A DNA stretch of 64,000 bases from Paenibacillus sanguinis 2301083 = DSM 16941. Lineage in GTDB: Bacteria; Bacillota; Bacilli; Paenibacillales; Paenibacillaceae. A program made the position numbers and the translations under genes. The stretch covers positions 248,001 to 312,000 of the forward strand of contig NZ_KB895377.1 of assembly GCF_000374825.1 (NCBI RefSeq), written 5' to 3'. The stretch's first letter is position 1, and each line of letters opens with the position of its first letter. The notes beneath the pieces were generated by a model, which did not search any database, was not told where the DNA came from, and was given only the letters and a program-made list of their open reading frames with translations. Positions 9,585-18,950 of this stretch are shown piece after piece.

Positions 9585-10220
9585 GTGGTTGTAACGATTT
9601 TACAGGTAGGCATCCACGTGCCGATCTACTTGTGCGAGCAGCTTGTGATAGACCAGCAAGCGAGTATCCCTTGGGATCAAATCACACCTGTTCCACTGGT
9701 TGATACAGTAACGGGCGGCGCGGTCCAGGAAGCAACAGAGGTGCGTGCTTGCTGGACAACCGAGGCGTGGCATATTCAATTCCGGTGCAAGGATTTATAT
9801 GCGATATCCCACTATGAGCATCGAGACGACCCGCTGTATGAGCAGGATGTCGTGGAAGTGTTCATTGATATGAGCGGCGAAGGATGGCGCTACATCGAAA
9901 TCGAGGTCAGCCCGTCCAATGTCATCTTCGATGCCTGGGTTGAGCGGACTGAGGGTGGAACCGTTCGAGCGGATACCTCCTGGAACATGGAGCGGTTAGT
10001 CACCCGTGTTGTTCCTGTGGAATATGGACGAATCTATGAATTACGGCTGCCATGGGAGGAATTTGCTCCAGCCCCGGTGGCGGGGACGGAGTGGAGAGTT
10101 AACTTCTATCGCATTGATGAACAGCCGGACGGAACAAGAGAGTATCAGGCGTGGGGGCCAACGGGAGAGGTTAATTTTCATATCCCCGCCCATTTTGGTC
10201 GGATGCAATTTGTGATATAA
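9585..10220 (+). CDS. CBM9-like (DOMON-fold) carbohydrate-binding family protein
   Basis: About 205-211 aa beta-sandwich protein. Features of family 9 carbohydrate-binding-like proteins are visible: an early ACWTTEAWHIQFRCKD strand, a DVVEVFID core and a late RVNFYRID strand. No signal peptide is seen. The start is uncertain: GTG 9585 lies inside the SD AGGAGGTGG, and with normal spacing the ribosome would meet ATT at 9597. It heads the cluster continuing with the TIM-barrel isomerase. Confidence 0.75.
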   Translation: MVVTILQVGIHVPIYLCEQLVIDQQASIPWDQITPVPLVDTVTGGAVQEATEVRACWTTEAWHIQFRCKDLYAISHYEHRDDPLYEQDVVEVFIDMSGEGWRYIEIEVSPSNVIFDAWVERTEGGTVRADTSWNMERLVTRVVPVEYGRIYELRLPWEEFAPAPVAGTEWRVNFYRIDEQPDGTREYQAWGPTGEVNFHIPAHFGRMQFVI

Positions 10221-10228
10221 CATTTCGG

Positions 10229-10318
10229 CTCAAACTAAAAATCAGTGCTTGACAACAGGGCTCTATAGAGCAGGGGGTCGTAGGGATTCTGGAGAAACTT
10301 AATTCGGTTTTGAGCCAA
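10229..10318. repeat. Intergenic inverted repeat before the isomerase gene
   Basis: GGCTCAAAC near 10229 pairs with GTTTTGAGCC near 10308-10317. The inner part shares the words GTCGTAGGGATTCTG and similar with the family 2 repeat at 14656-14980. It is probably a diverged relative or a terminator-like structure. Confidence 0.45.
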
Positions 10319-10355
10319 CATTCCGTTTATATAAATTTAGAAACTGGAGGAATCG

Positions 10356-11219
10356 ATGATGAAAAAAGGGATTAATATTTGGTCCTTCCCTGAAGGGACT
10401 ACGATTGAGGAAAGCATTCGCGTAGCTAAAGCAGCCGGGTTTGAAGGGATTGAGCTGTCCCTCAATGAAGACGGTGAGCTTGGGCTGAAAACAACGGATA
10501 AGGAGGTCCAGCAAATCCGCCGACAATTGGATGAGGAGGGTCTGGAAATCTGTGGTCTGGCGACCGGCTTGTATTGGTCCTATTCCATGACCAGTGAGCA
10601 GGAGTCGAGTCGGATCAAGGCGGCCGATATCTGCAAGAAGCAGTTGGAGCTGGCGGCAGCGCTGGGTGTGGATGCGATTCTGGTTATTCCAGGAGCGGTT
10701 GGTGTGGACTTTAACCCGGGGTCTGAGGTTGTCCCTTATGATAAAGCTTACGACCGTGCGCTCGAAGCAATCACCAAGCTGGCTGCCGAAGCTGAAAAAG
10801 TAGGCGTCTCTATCGGGATTGAGAACGTATGGAATAAATTCCTGTTATCCCCGCTGGAAATGCGTGGATTCCTCGATGCTGTAAATTCCCCTTATGTGGG
10901 CTCTTATCTGGATATCGGCAATGTGCTGTATTCGGGGTACCCGGAGCACTGGGTCCGGATTCTCGGTTCCCGCATCAAGAAGGTACACTTCAAGGATTAC
11001 CGTCGTGAAGCGGGTGGACTGCACGGATTTGTGGACCTGCTGGCTGGCAATGTGGACTATCCGGCTGTCGTCGCTGCCCTCCAGGAGGTAGGCTATACGA
11101 ATTACGTTACCGCTGAGATGATTCCGCATTATGAGCATCATGCGCATCAAATTATTTACAATACCTCAGCGGCCATGGACGCCATTCTGGGAAAGGTAGT
11201 TCAAAAAGTCATCTTTTGA
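10356..11219 (+). CDS. Sugar phosphate isomerase/epimerase (xylose isomerase-like TIM barrel)
   Basis: 287 aa, AP-endonuclease-2/xylose-isomerase-like barrel. Metal-ligand-type motifs are visible: the IGIENVWNKF strand near residue 152, YVGSYLDIGNVL near 180, KKVHFKDYR near 207, and VTAEMIPHY near 250. It probably isomerises or epimerises a sugar in a catabolic route with the next gene, a dehydrogenase. SD GGAGG precedes tandem ATGs at 10356/10359. The last residues (about VVQKVIF) are coded by a dispersed repeat end (11194 onward), so the C-terminus appears captured from the repeat. Confidence 0.88.
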   Translation: MMKKGINIWSFPEGTTIEESIRVAKAAGFEGIELSLNEDGELGLKTTDKEVQQIRRQLDEEGLEICGLATGLYWSYSMTSEQESSRIKAADICKKQLELAAALGVDAILVIPGAVGVDFNPGSEVVPYDKAYDRALEAITKLAAEAEKVGVSIGIENVWNKFLLSPLEMRGFLDAVNSPYVGSYLDIGNVLYSGYPEHWVRILGSRIKKVHFKDYRREAGGLHGFVDLLAGNVDYPAVVAALQEVGYTNYVTAEMIPHYEHHAHQIIYNTSAAMDAILGKVVQKVIF

Positions 11220-11372
11220 TCACGAAGTGGCTCAGGGAGCAAATTCGGCGTCGAATCTTGAATTCAGCCGGGACTTCCGTTGCTCACGTAGATCTGTCTA
11301 CGCTCCGCTACTCAGTCCCTGGCTTCATCCAACCTTCTCGGTGCTGAAAACCTGATTTTTTGAACACTCACT
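11194..11372. repeat. Dispersed hairpin repeat, family 2 (copy A)
   Basis: The left end AGGTAGTTCAAAAAGTC (11194) and the right end GATTTTTTGAACACTCACT (about 11354-11372) are imperfect inverted repeats. The interior includes CCCTGGCTTCAT, which recurs inverted in copy B (14656-14980). It supplies the stop codon and last codons of the isomerase gene. Confidence 0.6.
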
Positions 11373-11396
11373 ATTTTATTTCAAGGAGGAAACCAT

Positions 11397-12407
11397 ATGT
11401 TGAAGATTGGACTGGTTGGCTTCGGCTTTATGGGCCGTATGCATTTCGATAATTATGTACGACTGATGAATGAAGGTCAGCAGATTGAATTGGTGGCTAT
11501 CTGTGATTTGATTATTGATGAATTGAAGGACAGCAAAGCGGGCGGTAATATGTCTACGGGCCAGGAGGTCTATGATCTGTCCGCCTACCGGTTATATGAT
11601 GATATCGAGAAGATGCTGGCTGCGGAGGAACTGGATATGATCGACCTTGCGGTTCCGACCTATATCCATGCGGAGATGGCTTGTTCCTTGCTGGAGCGCG
11701 GTTACCATGTGTTTTGCGAGAAGCCGATGGCCCGCCATTCTGTGGATGCGCGCAAGATGGCCGATACGGCCCGCAAGCATGACAGAAAGCTGATGATCGG
11801 TCAATGTCTGCGCTTCTGGCCAGGTTATGAATATTTGAAGGCAACGATTGAGGAGGAACGCTTCGGCAAGGTGACGGCTGGCTATTTCTATCGCGGCTCG
11901 GAGGCGCCGAAAAATTGGTTCCTGGATGAAAGCTTAAGCGGCGGCGCCCTGCTGGATATGCATATTCATGATTCCGATATGATCCAGTGGCTGTTCGGCA
12001 CACCTGAGAAGGTATCGACCCTCGCCCGCAACGTCATTCCGGGCAGCGGCTATGACATTGCCTCCACACATTATGCCTATCCGGACGGCCAGGTCATCAA
12101 CTCGCAAGTGGATTGGACGCTGGAAGGGGATCACGGCTTTTACATGGGCTATCGGGTTAATTTCGAGCAAGGCAACCTCGTATTTGACGGCGGCACGGTA
12201 ACGGTTAATCCTAACGATCAGCCGGGCTTCAAGGCGGAGCTGCCTGCGGAAGACGGATATTATCGTGAGTTGAAGCACTTTATCGGAGCTATCAAGAACC
12301 ATGCAGACATCGTGATTTGTACACCGGAAAGCGCGGCGGATTCGGTGGCCCTGGTGGAAGCAGAAGAGCAATCGGCCAAGGCTGGGGGCGCCTGGGTTAA
12401 TCTGTAA
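11397..12407 (+). CDS. Gfo/Idh/MocA family NAD(P)-dependent oxidoreductase
   Basis: 336 aa. The N-terminal Rossmann fold has LVGFGFMGRMH (GxGxxG, residues 6-16). The family EKP motif lies near residue 108 in HVFCEKPMARH, where Lys is the expected catalytic residue, and the C-terminal alpha/beta domain carries the HIHDSDMIQWLFG segment near residue 195. SD AAGGAGGAAA precedes ATG 11397. With the upstream isomerase it forms a sugar or inositol-type oxidation module; the substrate is not determined. Confidence 0.92.
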   Translation: MLKIGLVGFGFMGRMHFDNYVRLMNEGQQIELVAICDLIIDELKDSKAGGNMSTGQEVYDLSAYRLYDDIEKMLAAEELDMIDLAVPTYIHAEMACSLLERGYHVFCEKPMARHSVDARKMADTARKHDRKLMIGQCLRFWPGYEYLKATIEEERFGKVTAGYFYRGSEAPKNWFLDESLSGGALLDMHIHDSDMIQWLFGTPEKVSTLARNVIPGSGYDIASTHYAYPDGQVINSQVDWTLEGDHGFYMGYRVNFEQGNLVFDGGTVTVNPNDQPGFKAELPAEDGYYRELKHFIGAIKNHADIVICTPESAADSVALVEAEEQSAKAGGAWVNL

Positions 12408-12519
12408 TGCAGTCATCGGACAAGCTGAGCCTTGGCCAATTCAGAATTCCTGTCCGGGTTATGGGCAAATAACGCATGTTTCCCGAAAGGGACAGTCATA
12501 CTAGCATGGAGGAGGCGTG

Positions 12520-13446
12520 ATGTCCATGCTAGTCAAGACAAGATGTTTAACCTTCATAATTGTAGCTGCCTTATGTGTTGGTAGCGAGCTGCAATTCCTT
12601 CTGCCGACGGCGGAAGCATCGATCCCTGCGCTGCTTCCGCCGTCTAGTTCTGCTGCTGCGGTGAAGTCCAGATTGATTGTGCCGGGGCAGGATTTGCAGG
12701 TCAAGACGGGGAAGGGAGTAGAAAAGTCCCGCAAGCTGGTAGTCATTATTGATGATTTGGGCAACGACATGGGGGGGACGGAGGAAATGCTCTCCTTGCC
12801 AGTTCACTTGACGGTTGCCGTCATGCCCTTTCTGCCAACCTCGCGAGAGGATGCGCTCCGGGCTCATGAGCTTGGGCATGATGTGCTGGTGCATCTGCCG
12901 CTGGAGCCCAAGCAGGGGCGGCCGGAATGGCTGGGTCCCGGTGCAATCCTCACGCGGATGACGGATGCTGAAGTCAGACAACGGGTAGAAGCTGCGATCG
13001 ATCAAGTCCCTTATGCCATTGGGATTAACAATCATATGGGCTCCAAGGTGACCGGAGACGACCGCGTGATGTCCGTCATTCTGGAGGTTTGCCGAGAGCG
13101 TGGACTCTTCTTCGTCGACAGTAAGACTAACTATCGTTCCGTTGTTGGACGGCTAAGCATGGAGAAGGGGCTGCCGCAACTGGAGAATCATCTGTTCCTG
13201 GATGATTTGCATACCGAGAACCATATGGCGGGCCAGCTGCGTAAGGCCCAGCAAATGCTGGAGACACGCGACAACTGCGTGTTGATTGGACATGTTGGTG
13301 TCCATGGCCGGAAGTCCGCTGCTGTATTAAAGAAGTACATTCCGATACTGCAAGCTGAGGGTGTGGAGTTTATCGGCATTCGCCAGCTTGCTCAGGAACA
13401 AATCAGCCCCGGAGTCTCTCCGGGACCGGGGTTTACATTACCGTAA
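12520..13446 (+). CDS. Divergent polysaccharide deacetylase family protein (YibQ type)
   Basis: About 308 aa with an N-terminal signal peptide (cleavage probably near the AEA at residues 31-33). The catalytic domain starts at KLVVIIDDLGND, followed by HLPLEPK and GINNHMGS motifs typical of the divergent NodB-like fold. It is likely exported and acts on envelope polysaccharide, though activity in this family is poorly proven. GTG 12517, ATG 12520 and ATG 12526 are possible starts; GGAGGAGG at 12509 favours 12520. The 3' end overlaps the convergent amidase gene by 14 bp. Confidence 0.82.
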   Translation: MSMLVKTRCLTFIIVAALCVGSELQFLLPTAEASIPALLPPSSSAAAVKSRLIVPGQDLQVKTGKGVEKSRKLVVIIDDLGNDMGGTEEMLSLPVHLTVAVMPFLPTSREDALRAHELGHDVLVHLPLEPKQGRPEWLGPGAILTRMTDAEVRQRVEAAIDQVPYAIGINNHMGSKVTGDDRVMSVILEVCRERGLFFVDSKTNYRSVVGRLSMEKGLPQLENHLFLDDLHTENHMAGQLRKAQQMLETRDNCVLIGHVGVHGRKSAAVLKKYIPILQAEGVEFIGIRQLAQEQISPGVSPGPGFTLP

Positions 13447-14149
13447 GGTATTCCATGATGCCATGATACAATGCTTCGGCAATTCTCTGTTGACCGCGTC
13501 CATTCGTTAGAAGGGCGCGGTCTTCTGCATTACTCAGGAAGCCAGTCTCTACGATGACGGCTGGACAGTCGATGTGATTCAGCAGATAAAACGGCTTGCC
13601 CAACTCAGGGATGCGGGACACTTTGGCGTTTGGCTCATAAAGCCGTGCCAGGGATTGTTGAATGGAATTCGCCAGAAAGGCGCTTCGGCCTTCATTCTGA
13701 TGCAGCACCAGCGGGCCGCGTTTATTTTTGTTCTTCCCCCAATTGACATGCAGACTGACCACGATAACCGCAGGCACCTGCTCGCTTAGCTCCTTGCGCT
13801 GAGCCAGATCTCTGAGATGGCGGGAACGGGTACGTGACCAGCGATTATCATCACTCAGGGCATAATCGCCCGTGCGGTTCAGGATGGCACGGAAGCCATG
13901 GCTGCGCAGCACAAGATACAGTCTGCGCCCGATGTCTAAATTGATGTCCTTCTCCAGAATCTGCTGGAAAGAGGTCCCTCCGTCGATTCCACCATGTCCC
14001 GCATCAATCAGAATGACCGGCTCGGGGAAGGCATGCCGGAAGTCGTTGTCGCCTTCCGCTCTTGCGACCGGCACTCCCCCCATGAAGGCAAGTGGAAGCA
14101 TGATCAGCAGGGCGAGCAAAATAAGGGCAATTCGTCTCATAAATCTCAC
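13433..14149 (-). CDS. cwlD: N-acetylmuramoyl-L-alanine amidase, CwlD-like
   Basis: 238 aa, the length usual for CwlD. An N-terminal hydrophobic signal is followed by Amidase_3 motifs: ILIDAGHGGIDGG (first zinc His), EKDINLDIGRRL (Glu ligand), VSLHVNWGKN (second His) and VIVETGFLSN (catalytic Glu). CwlD cleaves muramic peptides to make muramic-delta-lactam in spore cortex, which fits a spore former. Assignment to CwlD rather than another amidase is by length and motif spacing, so moderate. Confidence 0.8.
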   Translation of the reverse strand: MRFMRRIALILLALLIMLPLAFMGGVPVARAEGDNDFRHAFPEPVILIDAGHGGIDGGTSFQQILEKDINLDIGRRLYLVLRSHGFRAILNRTGDYALSDDNRWSRTRSRHLRDLAQRKELSEQVPAVIVVSLHVNWGKNKNKRGPLVLHQNEGRSAFLANSIQQSLARLYEPNAKVSRIPELGKPFYLLNHIDCPAVIVETGFLSNAEDRALLTNGRGQQRIAEALYHGIMEYLTVM

Positions 14150-14308
14150 CTTTCATGCGGTTTGGCTTGTTTATTCACCATGCTTCCTATAGATTGAGCC
14201 TAGGCGGGGCAAATCATGCATGTAGGGGAGTGAGCCGAGGTTAAAAAATGACCGACCCGGACACACTGATAGTAAAAGAACAGCTACAGCGTAAAGGAGG
14301 TGATCTCC

Positions 14309-14536
14309 ATGGCTAAAGGTGATGAGCTGGTCAAATATATTACGGAGCGTGTAGTGGATTATGTGGAGACGCCGCGCGAGGTGCGCCGTGAACGCTCCAA
14401 GCCCAGGGAGCCCTGGACACAGCGTTGGTTCGGCATGATTCCGTTCTCCCTTTCTTTATGGGCTAAGGAATTGCCCAAGGTGAACCGGAGGAAGGAAAAA
14501 GGACAGGAAACCGAGTCGAAATCGGAACACAGCTAG
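14309..14536 (+). CDS. yqzE: YqzE family protein
   Basis: 75 aa, basic, starting MAKGDELVKYITERVV and containing PWTQRWFGMIPFSLSLW. This matches the conserved YqzE family, in Bacillus found next to the comG competence operon and near yqhG/yqhH, as here. SD AAAGGAGGTGAT lies just upstream. Function is unknown. Its presence without a comG operon in the window suggests local rearrangement. Confidence 0.85.
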   Translation: MAKGDELVKYITERVVDYVETPREVRRERSKPREPWTQRWFGMIPFSLSLWAKELPKVNRRKEKGQETESKSEHS

Positions 14537-14597
14537 CAGCTAGTTGTGAGGATGTGTATCTATGATAAGCTGGAGAAAAGAAAGACAGAACAAAAAG

Positions 14598-14642
14598 CAG
14601 GCCCTCAGTGTTTCCCATTAGGGAAGCAGGGGCCTGCTTTTG
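14598..14642 (+). terminator. Rho-independent terminator after yqzE
   Basis: GCAGGCCCTCAGTGTTTCCC pairs with GGGAAGCAGGGGCCTGC across a short ATTA loop, followed by TTTT. Confidence 0.8.
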
Positions 14643-14655
14643 TGTATGGTTATTT

Positions 14656-14980
14656 AAAGTGCGAGTTCAAAAAGTCGGGTTAACAGGAGCGAAGCTTAGG
14701 CTTCCGATGTGCGTTTTTTCAAAACGCTTGAGCTCCGATGAAGCCAGGGAGCGGAGGGTCGCAGGGATTCTGAAAAAACGGAGTGGTCGCCTTTGTGAAT
14801 GGATTTCTACATCATTATTGGAATTTAGGAAATAGAGAAATCTATGAACAACAGCGATTGGAAGAACCCTACGAACCCGCCTCCCCTTCGCCCAAACGTC
14901 AACTACTGATTTAGTTTGGAACCGAATTTCCTTCTCGAAACAGCTTCGCCCTGGGAAGACGCCTTTTTGAACTACCTCTT
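14656..14980. repeat. Dispersed hairpin repeat, family 2 (copy B)
   Basis: AAAGTGCGAGTTCAAAAAG at 14656 and CTTTTTGAACTACCTCTT ending at 14980 are imperfect terminal inverted repeats. The interior has ATGAAGCCAGGGAGC, shared in inverted form with copy A. It occupies the otherwise gene-free stretch from 14643 to 14971 and provides the stop end of the reverse-strand gene at 14972. Confidence 0.6.
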
Positions 14981-16036
14981 AAACGTGGTAAATTTGCCGT
15001 TGTTGGTCAGGGCATCGAGCGCGATAACACGTATTGTGCTGTCCGAGCTGGTGACAACGTACACAGCATTCCCCGGGTCGGAGGGTTGAGAGCTGCCTCC
15101 GGTCCAGGTCTGATAGCCATACACGGCCAGCGGGAACGAGTAGGTCCGGTCCTGCCCGGAGGTGGCATAGACCAGTTGCTTGCTGGCTTTGAGCTTGGCG
15201 ATAAAGCTGTTGGTATCAACTGCGACGGATTCCCCGGTCATCCACAGCAGGTTGTCATAAGGGTCGAAGCGCTCGGCAGTCAGCGCGAGACGTCCGGGAG
15301 CAAGCGTGCTGCGGCTGCTTGCGGCCAGCCGGGGCGGCGCATACTTCGCCGCCTGCTTGTCCCAGCTACCCGGGGTCTCGGGTAGCCATTCGCCGTCGGC
15401 AGCATTGACGTATTGGGGTTCGCCCGTATCCTGGCGAACCATCCACGCGGTCAATGCCGGGCCGGCGTAGAGCGGGACGGCGTTGCCGCGTCCCGCTTCG
15501 GCTGCGCCGAGGCCGCCATTGCGGAGCGCGGCCTCAAGCAGGGCCTGGTCGAATACGGCATAAGTGCCGAAGCCGTATTCGACCAGCTTGTAATCTCCGC
15601 GCGCCGTAGCGGAGATGATGAGGTAGCCGCGCGCCGCCGAGGCTGGCGGCGGTTCGGCCATATCCCCGCCCGGTGCCGCTGCGCCCGGCGGGGTGATGGT
15701 CACGAGCCAGCTATGGGTGCCCGGACCGAGTGGCTCGATGTTGGCGCTGGCGCCGGCCCATGCCGTGAAGGGCTCGGCGGAGGCGAGCTTGCTGATGGCA
15801 TCTGCCGCAAAGCGGCGGAGCTCCTCAGGCGCTTGCTCGCCGTTTAGCCGGGCAAGGGCGTCTTCCAGCCCGGACTCGCTACCCGCAGCCAGACGGGCTG
15901 TGCCGCTTGCTGCCTGGGCGGCCACGGCGGCGGAGCTGCCGCTGTACGGTAAAGCTGTCGCACTATATATCATCGTAGCGCACAATAGTATTTTACAGGT
16001 GATCGACCACGTCATTTCCGGTTTTCCGATGGGCAT
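14972..16036 (-). CDS. Secreted protein of unknown function
   Basis: 354 aa with a hydrophobic N-terminal signal-like segment (about residues 12-40). The mature part is Ala/Gly/Pro-rich and visibly GC-rich compared with neighbours. No family is recognised. It lies between yqzE and yqhG, where Bacillus has the much shorter yqzG, so it is not an obvious yqzG homologue. The last codons run into the family 2 repeat. Confidence 0.7.
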   Translation of the reverse strand: MPIGKPEMTWSITCKILLCATMIYSATALPYSGSSAAVAAQAASGTARLAAGSESGLEDALARLNGEQAPEELRRFAADAISKLASAEPFTAWAGASANIEPLGPGTHSWLVTITPPGAAAPGGDMAEPPPASAARGYLIISATARGDYKLVEYGFGTYAVFDQALLEAALRNGGLGAAEAGRGNAVPLYAGPALTAWMVRQDTGEPQYVNAADGEWLPETPGSWDKQAAKYAPPRLAASSRSTLAPGRLALTAERFDPYDNLLWMTGESVAVDTNSFIAKLKASKQLVYATSGQDRTYSFPLAVYGYQTWTGGSSQPSDPGNAVYVVTSSDSTIRVIALDALTNNGKFTTFKR

Positions 16037-16202
16037 GTTTGTCGCCTCCCTAGGGATTAATCGGTGCTAATTGCCGTGAGACATTGGCTGCTCGTCCATT
16101 GTACCGAAGCCGGTGAGAAAAGGATGTTGCAACCTGTCGCGCGGCGCCGGATGGATCCGCTTCTATTTTTGCGGTCTTTTAGCGAGTCAGGTCTATTTCT
16201 GG

Positions 16203-17165
16203 TCAGCGTGGCGAACGTAGATGAAAGATGCCGCAGCCCAAGGCGGATACGACAATTCTCGGCTCGTACTGCCAGCGTATTTCGCTGCGTCTGGCTTCGT
16301 ATTGCTCCTGTGCGCCTGCGGCCCGCTCGGGATCGGGGTCCTTAAGCAGATCGCGGTAGTAGGCGTCGATGAGGGTTAACTCATCGCTTAGCCGTTCTCT
16401 GGCTGCGGTCGCCCAGCTCTCGTCATAGCTCTCCAGCTTGGCGGCAATGGTTGCCTCCAAGACTTGACGACCTTCGTCTAGCGTCAACTCGGTGGGCTCG
16501 ATATGCACGTTCTCGGGCAGACGAGGGGAGAGCTTCGTAGCTGCCAGCCGGTCCTGGAACGATTCATCCAGTTTCCCGCTGAGCAAGGAAATCCCGTAGT
16601 TGTGCAGTTCCTCTCGCTTCATATCACAGCAGAACTCGACCTTGAAGCAAACGCCCAGCCATGGTTCATAAGCGGCAGGCAACAGAGACAAGCGCTGGCG
16701 GGCCGCAGTCTCTTCAAAAAGATAGACATATCTTCCACCGCGCCGGGCGGCTTCAAAAATTTGCTTAAGCCTCGGGCTGCCGAAGGTCAACTCTTCCCGT
16801 TGAATTCGGCCGGGTCCAAGTATGGGCAGCGGTCTGACCCCGCCAAAATAGCGGCCCAGAAGGCTGTCTTCCTCAGAAGCTTCCGCTGAAGGAGATTCCC
16901 CCTTTTTATTCGCCGTGGCTTGCGCTTTCTTCTCGGCCGCCTGGTATTGCTCAGGATTAAAGATAAACGAGAAGGACATGGTCTCCGGCTCCGCCCCGGT
17001 CCGCTCAATGAATCCCCAATAGTAGGGACGATTCGTCAGATCGCGGTCAGCACGGGGGGATAGCTTGACCGTGACGTGATGCGGCGATTTCTCCAGGATT
17101 TTGCATTCTGTCGCTTCCAGATAGGTCATGACAAAATCACGAATTTGTTCCTGGGTCATGGACAT
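16203..17165 (-). CDS. yqhG: YqhG family protein
   Basis: 320 aa soluble protein matching the YqhG family, with an N-terminal DFVMTYLEATECKILEKSP-type domain and the KLSPRADRDLTNRPYYWGF segment. It sits 6 bp downstream of the SNF2 helicase yqhH on the same strand, the conserved Bacillus pairing, so the two are probably cotranscribed. Function is unknown. A Lys/Glu/Ser/Ala-rich linker occurs at about 85-105. Confidence 0.88.
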   Translation of the reverse strand: MSMTQEQIRDFVMTYLEATECKILEKSPHHVTVKLSPRADRDLTNRPYYWGFIERTGAEPETMSFSFIFNPEQYQAAEKKAQATANKKGESPSAEASEEDSLLGRYFGGVRPLPILGPGRIQREELTFGSPRLKQIFEAARRGGRYVYLFEETAARQRLSLLPAAYEPWLGVCFKVEFCCDMKREELHNYGISLLSGKLDESFQDRLAATKLSPRLPENVHIEPTELTLDEGRQVLEATIAAKLESYDESWATAARERLSDELTLIDAYYRDLLKDPDPERAAGAQEQYEARRSEIRWQYEPRIVVSALGCGIFHLRSPR

Positions 17166-17171
17166 GTCTCT

Positions 17172-18950
17172 TCACCCTCCCAATAAATGCTGGAGTCCGC
17201 CATCAGGCTCGGTTCGATCCGCCTGGGCATCCAGCTCGGATTGAATATGATTAAATTCCTGGCCTAATGTTTTCACGCGGCTCGCTATTTCATCCTCACT
17301 GTCAGATTCCAGGATCATTTTGTAGATGCTTTTCTCCAAGGAGTGCTTCTTCTCAAATTGCTCCAAAATGACATCCAGATGGCCAATGACCTTCTCGAAC
17401 ATGTTGATTTTCTCATGCAGCAGATGGAGAATGTGCTCTTCAATTGTTCCTCGCGTGGACAGGTTGTAGATTTTGACGTCCTGTGTCTGTCCCAGCCTAT
17501 GAACACGCCCAATCCGTTGCTCTACCCGCATCGGATTCCAGGGCAGATCGAAGTTGATCATCTGATGGCAGAATTGCAGATTAATGCCTTCGCCTCCGGC
17601 TTCGGTGGCAATCATCACTTGAGCCCGTCCGCGGAAAAGGTCCATCATCCAGTCCTTCTTGCCCCGATTCATGCCGCCTCGATAAGGCACAGCCGTCATG
17701 CCGCGGTCGCGGAAATATTTTAGCAAATATTCCTGAGTGGCTCGGTATTCGGTGAAGACAATCACCTTGTCGTCCATTTCCCTGACCAGCTCCATGGTCT
17801 TCTCGGCCTTGCTGTTGGCCTGGATTTGCCGAATCAGATCTACTAGCTCCCAAATCCGGTCACGGATGGGAGAGTCGGGAGCAAGCTTCTTCGAGAGGTT
17901 AACCAGGGTAACGAAAACGGCATCCCGGCTACTGCACACCTCCCGCTGTAGGGTGACAAGTGATAACATGCTGTTCAAATCGCCGCCTGCGGCATGGTAT
18001 TGATCTTTGACGAAGGAGGTAACTCCGGCGTAGAGGTTCTTCTCCTCCTGGGATAGCTCCACATCGATATTGCGAACGATTCGCTTGGTGAATTCAAGCT
18101 GACCCTCGCCCCGACGGTTGCGGATCATCACCTTGGACAATTCGTCCTTCAATTGATCCTCATTCTTGGGAAGCCGCTTGTCGACGACGAAATTGGCCGA
18201 GAAATCGCTATGTCCACCTAGCTGTCCTGGCTTGAGCAGCGTAATCAGGTTGAATAGCTCGCTTAGATCGTTTTGCACCGGGGTAGCGGTCAGCAACAAA
18301 CAATATTTCTTGCGCAATTGCAGCATGAGTTGGTAGTTGGTCGTTTTTTTATTTTTCAGCTTGTGCGCTTCATCGACGATCAGCATGTCGTATTCCTGAT
18401 TCAGCAGAATGCTCTTATGCGGGTCGCGCTTGGCTGTATCCATGGATGCGACAACAACGTCATTTTGCCAGGAGTGCTCCTTCTTCTGCGCTACGGCAGG
18501 AATCCCAAACTTCTGGTTCAGCTCTCTGACCCATTGGAGTACCAGGGAGGCGGGAACAAGAATTAATATTTTGCGAACGAGACCACGTACGATATATTCC
18601 TTCAAAATCAACCCCGCTTCAATCGTCTTGCCCAGCCCCACTTCGTCAGCGAGGATGGCGCGTCCACGCATTTCAAACAGCACCTTGCGTGCCGTTTCGG
18701 TCTGATGCGGCAAAGGGGTCACTTCCTGCAAATGCTTCAGGCATTGCATCTCCTCAAAGCTAGTGACAAGTGAGGCCGTTTCTGCTTTAAGGGCAAGGTT
18801 AAACAGCTTCCAGTCGTCCCATGGGCCTCCCTTTTGCTGCCGAGTTGTCAGTTCGCTGAACCAGCTACGGTCAAACTCGGGAGTAAGTCGGATATTTGCG
18901 GTTTGCTCCGTCAAGGAGCTGCCCGTGGGGCTGGGGGGATGCGGATTCAA
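17172..18950 (-). CDS. yqhH: SNF2-family DEAD/DEAH helicase YqhH
   Basis: 592 aa Swi2/Snf2-type ATPase. Motif I is DEVGLGKTIEAGL (about residue 97), motif II is DEAH, motif III is LTATPVQN, and motifs V and VI are ATEAGGEGINLQ and QRIGRVHRLGQ. It presumably remodels or translocates on DNA or protein complexes. The C-terminus is a coiled-coil-like acidic tail. It is paired with yqhG downstream. Confidence 0.92.
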   Translation of the reverse strand: MNPHPPSPTGSSLTEQTANIRLTPEFDRSWFSELTTRQQKGGPWDDWKLFNLALKAETASLVTSFEEMQCLKHLQEVTPLPHQTETARKVLFEMRGRAILADEVGLGKTIEAGLILKEYIVRGLVRKILILVPASLVLQWVRELNQKFGIPAVAQKKEHSWQNDVVVASMDTAKRDPHKSILLNQEYDMLIVDEAHKLKNKKTTNYQLMLQLRKKYCLLLTATPVQNDLSELFNLITLLKPGQLGGHSDFSANFVVDKRLPKNEDQLKDELSKVMIRNRRGEGQLEFTKRIVRNIDVELSQEEKNLYAGVTSFVKDQYHAAGGDLNSMLSLVTLQREVCSSRDAVFVTLVNLSKKLAPDSPIRDRIWELVDLIRQIQANSKAEKTMELVREMDDKVIVFTEYRATQEYLLKYFRDRGMTAVPYRGGMNRGKKDWMMDLFRGRAQVMIATEAGGEGINLQFCHQMINFDLPWNPMRVEQRIGRVHRLGQTQDVKIYNLSTRGTIEEHILHLLHEKINMFEKVIGHLDVILEQFEKKHSLEKSIYKMILESDSEDEIASRVKTLGQEFNHIQSELDAQADRTEPDGGLQHLLGG

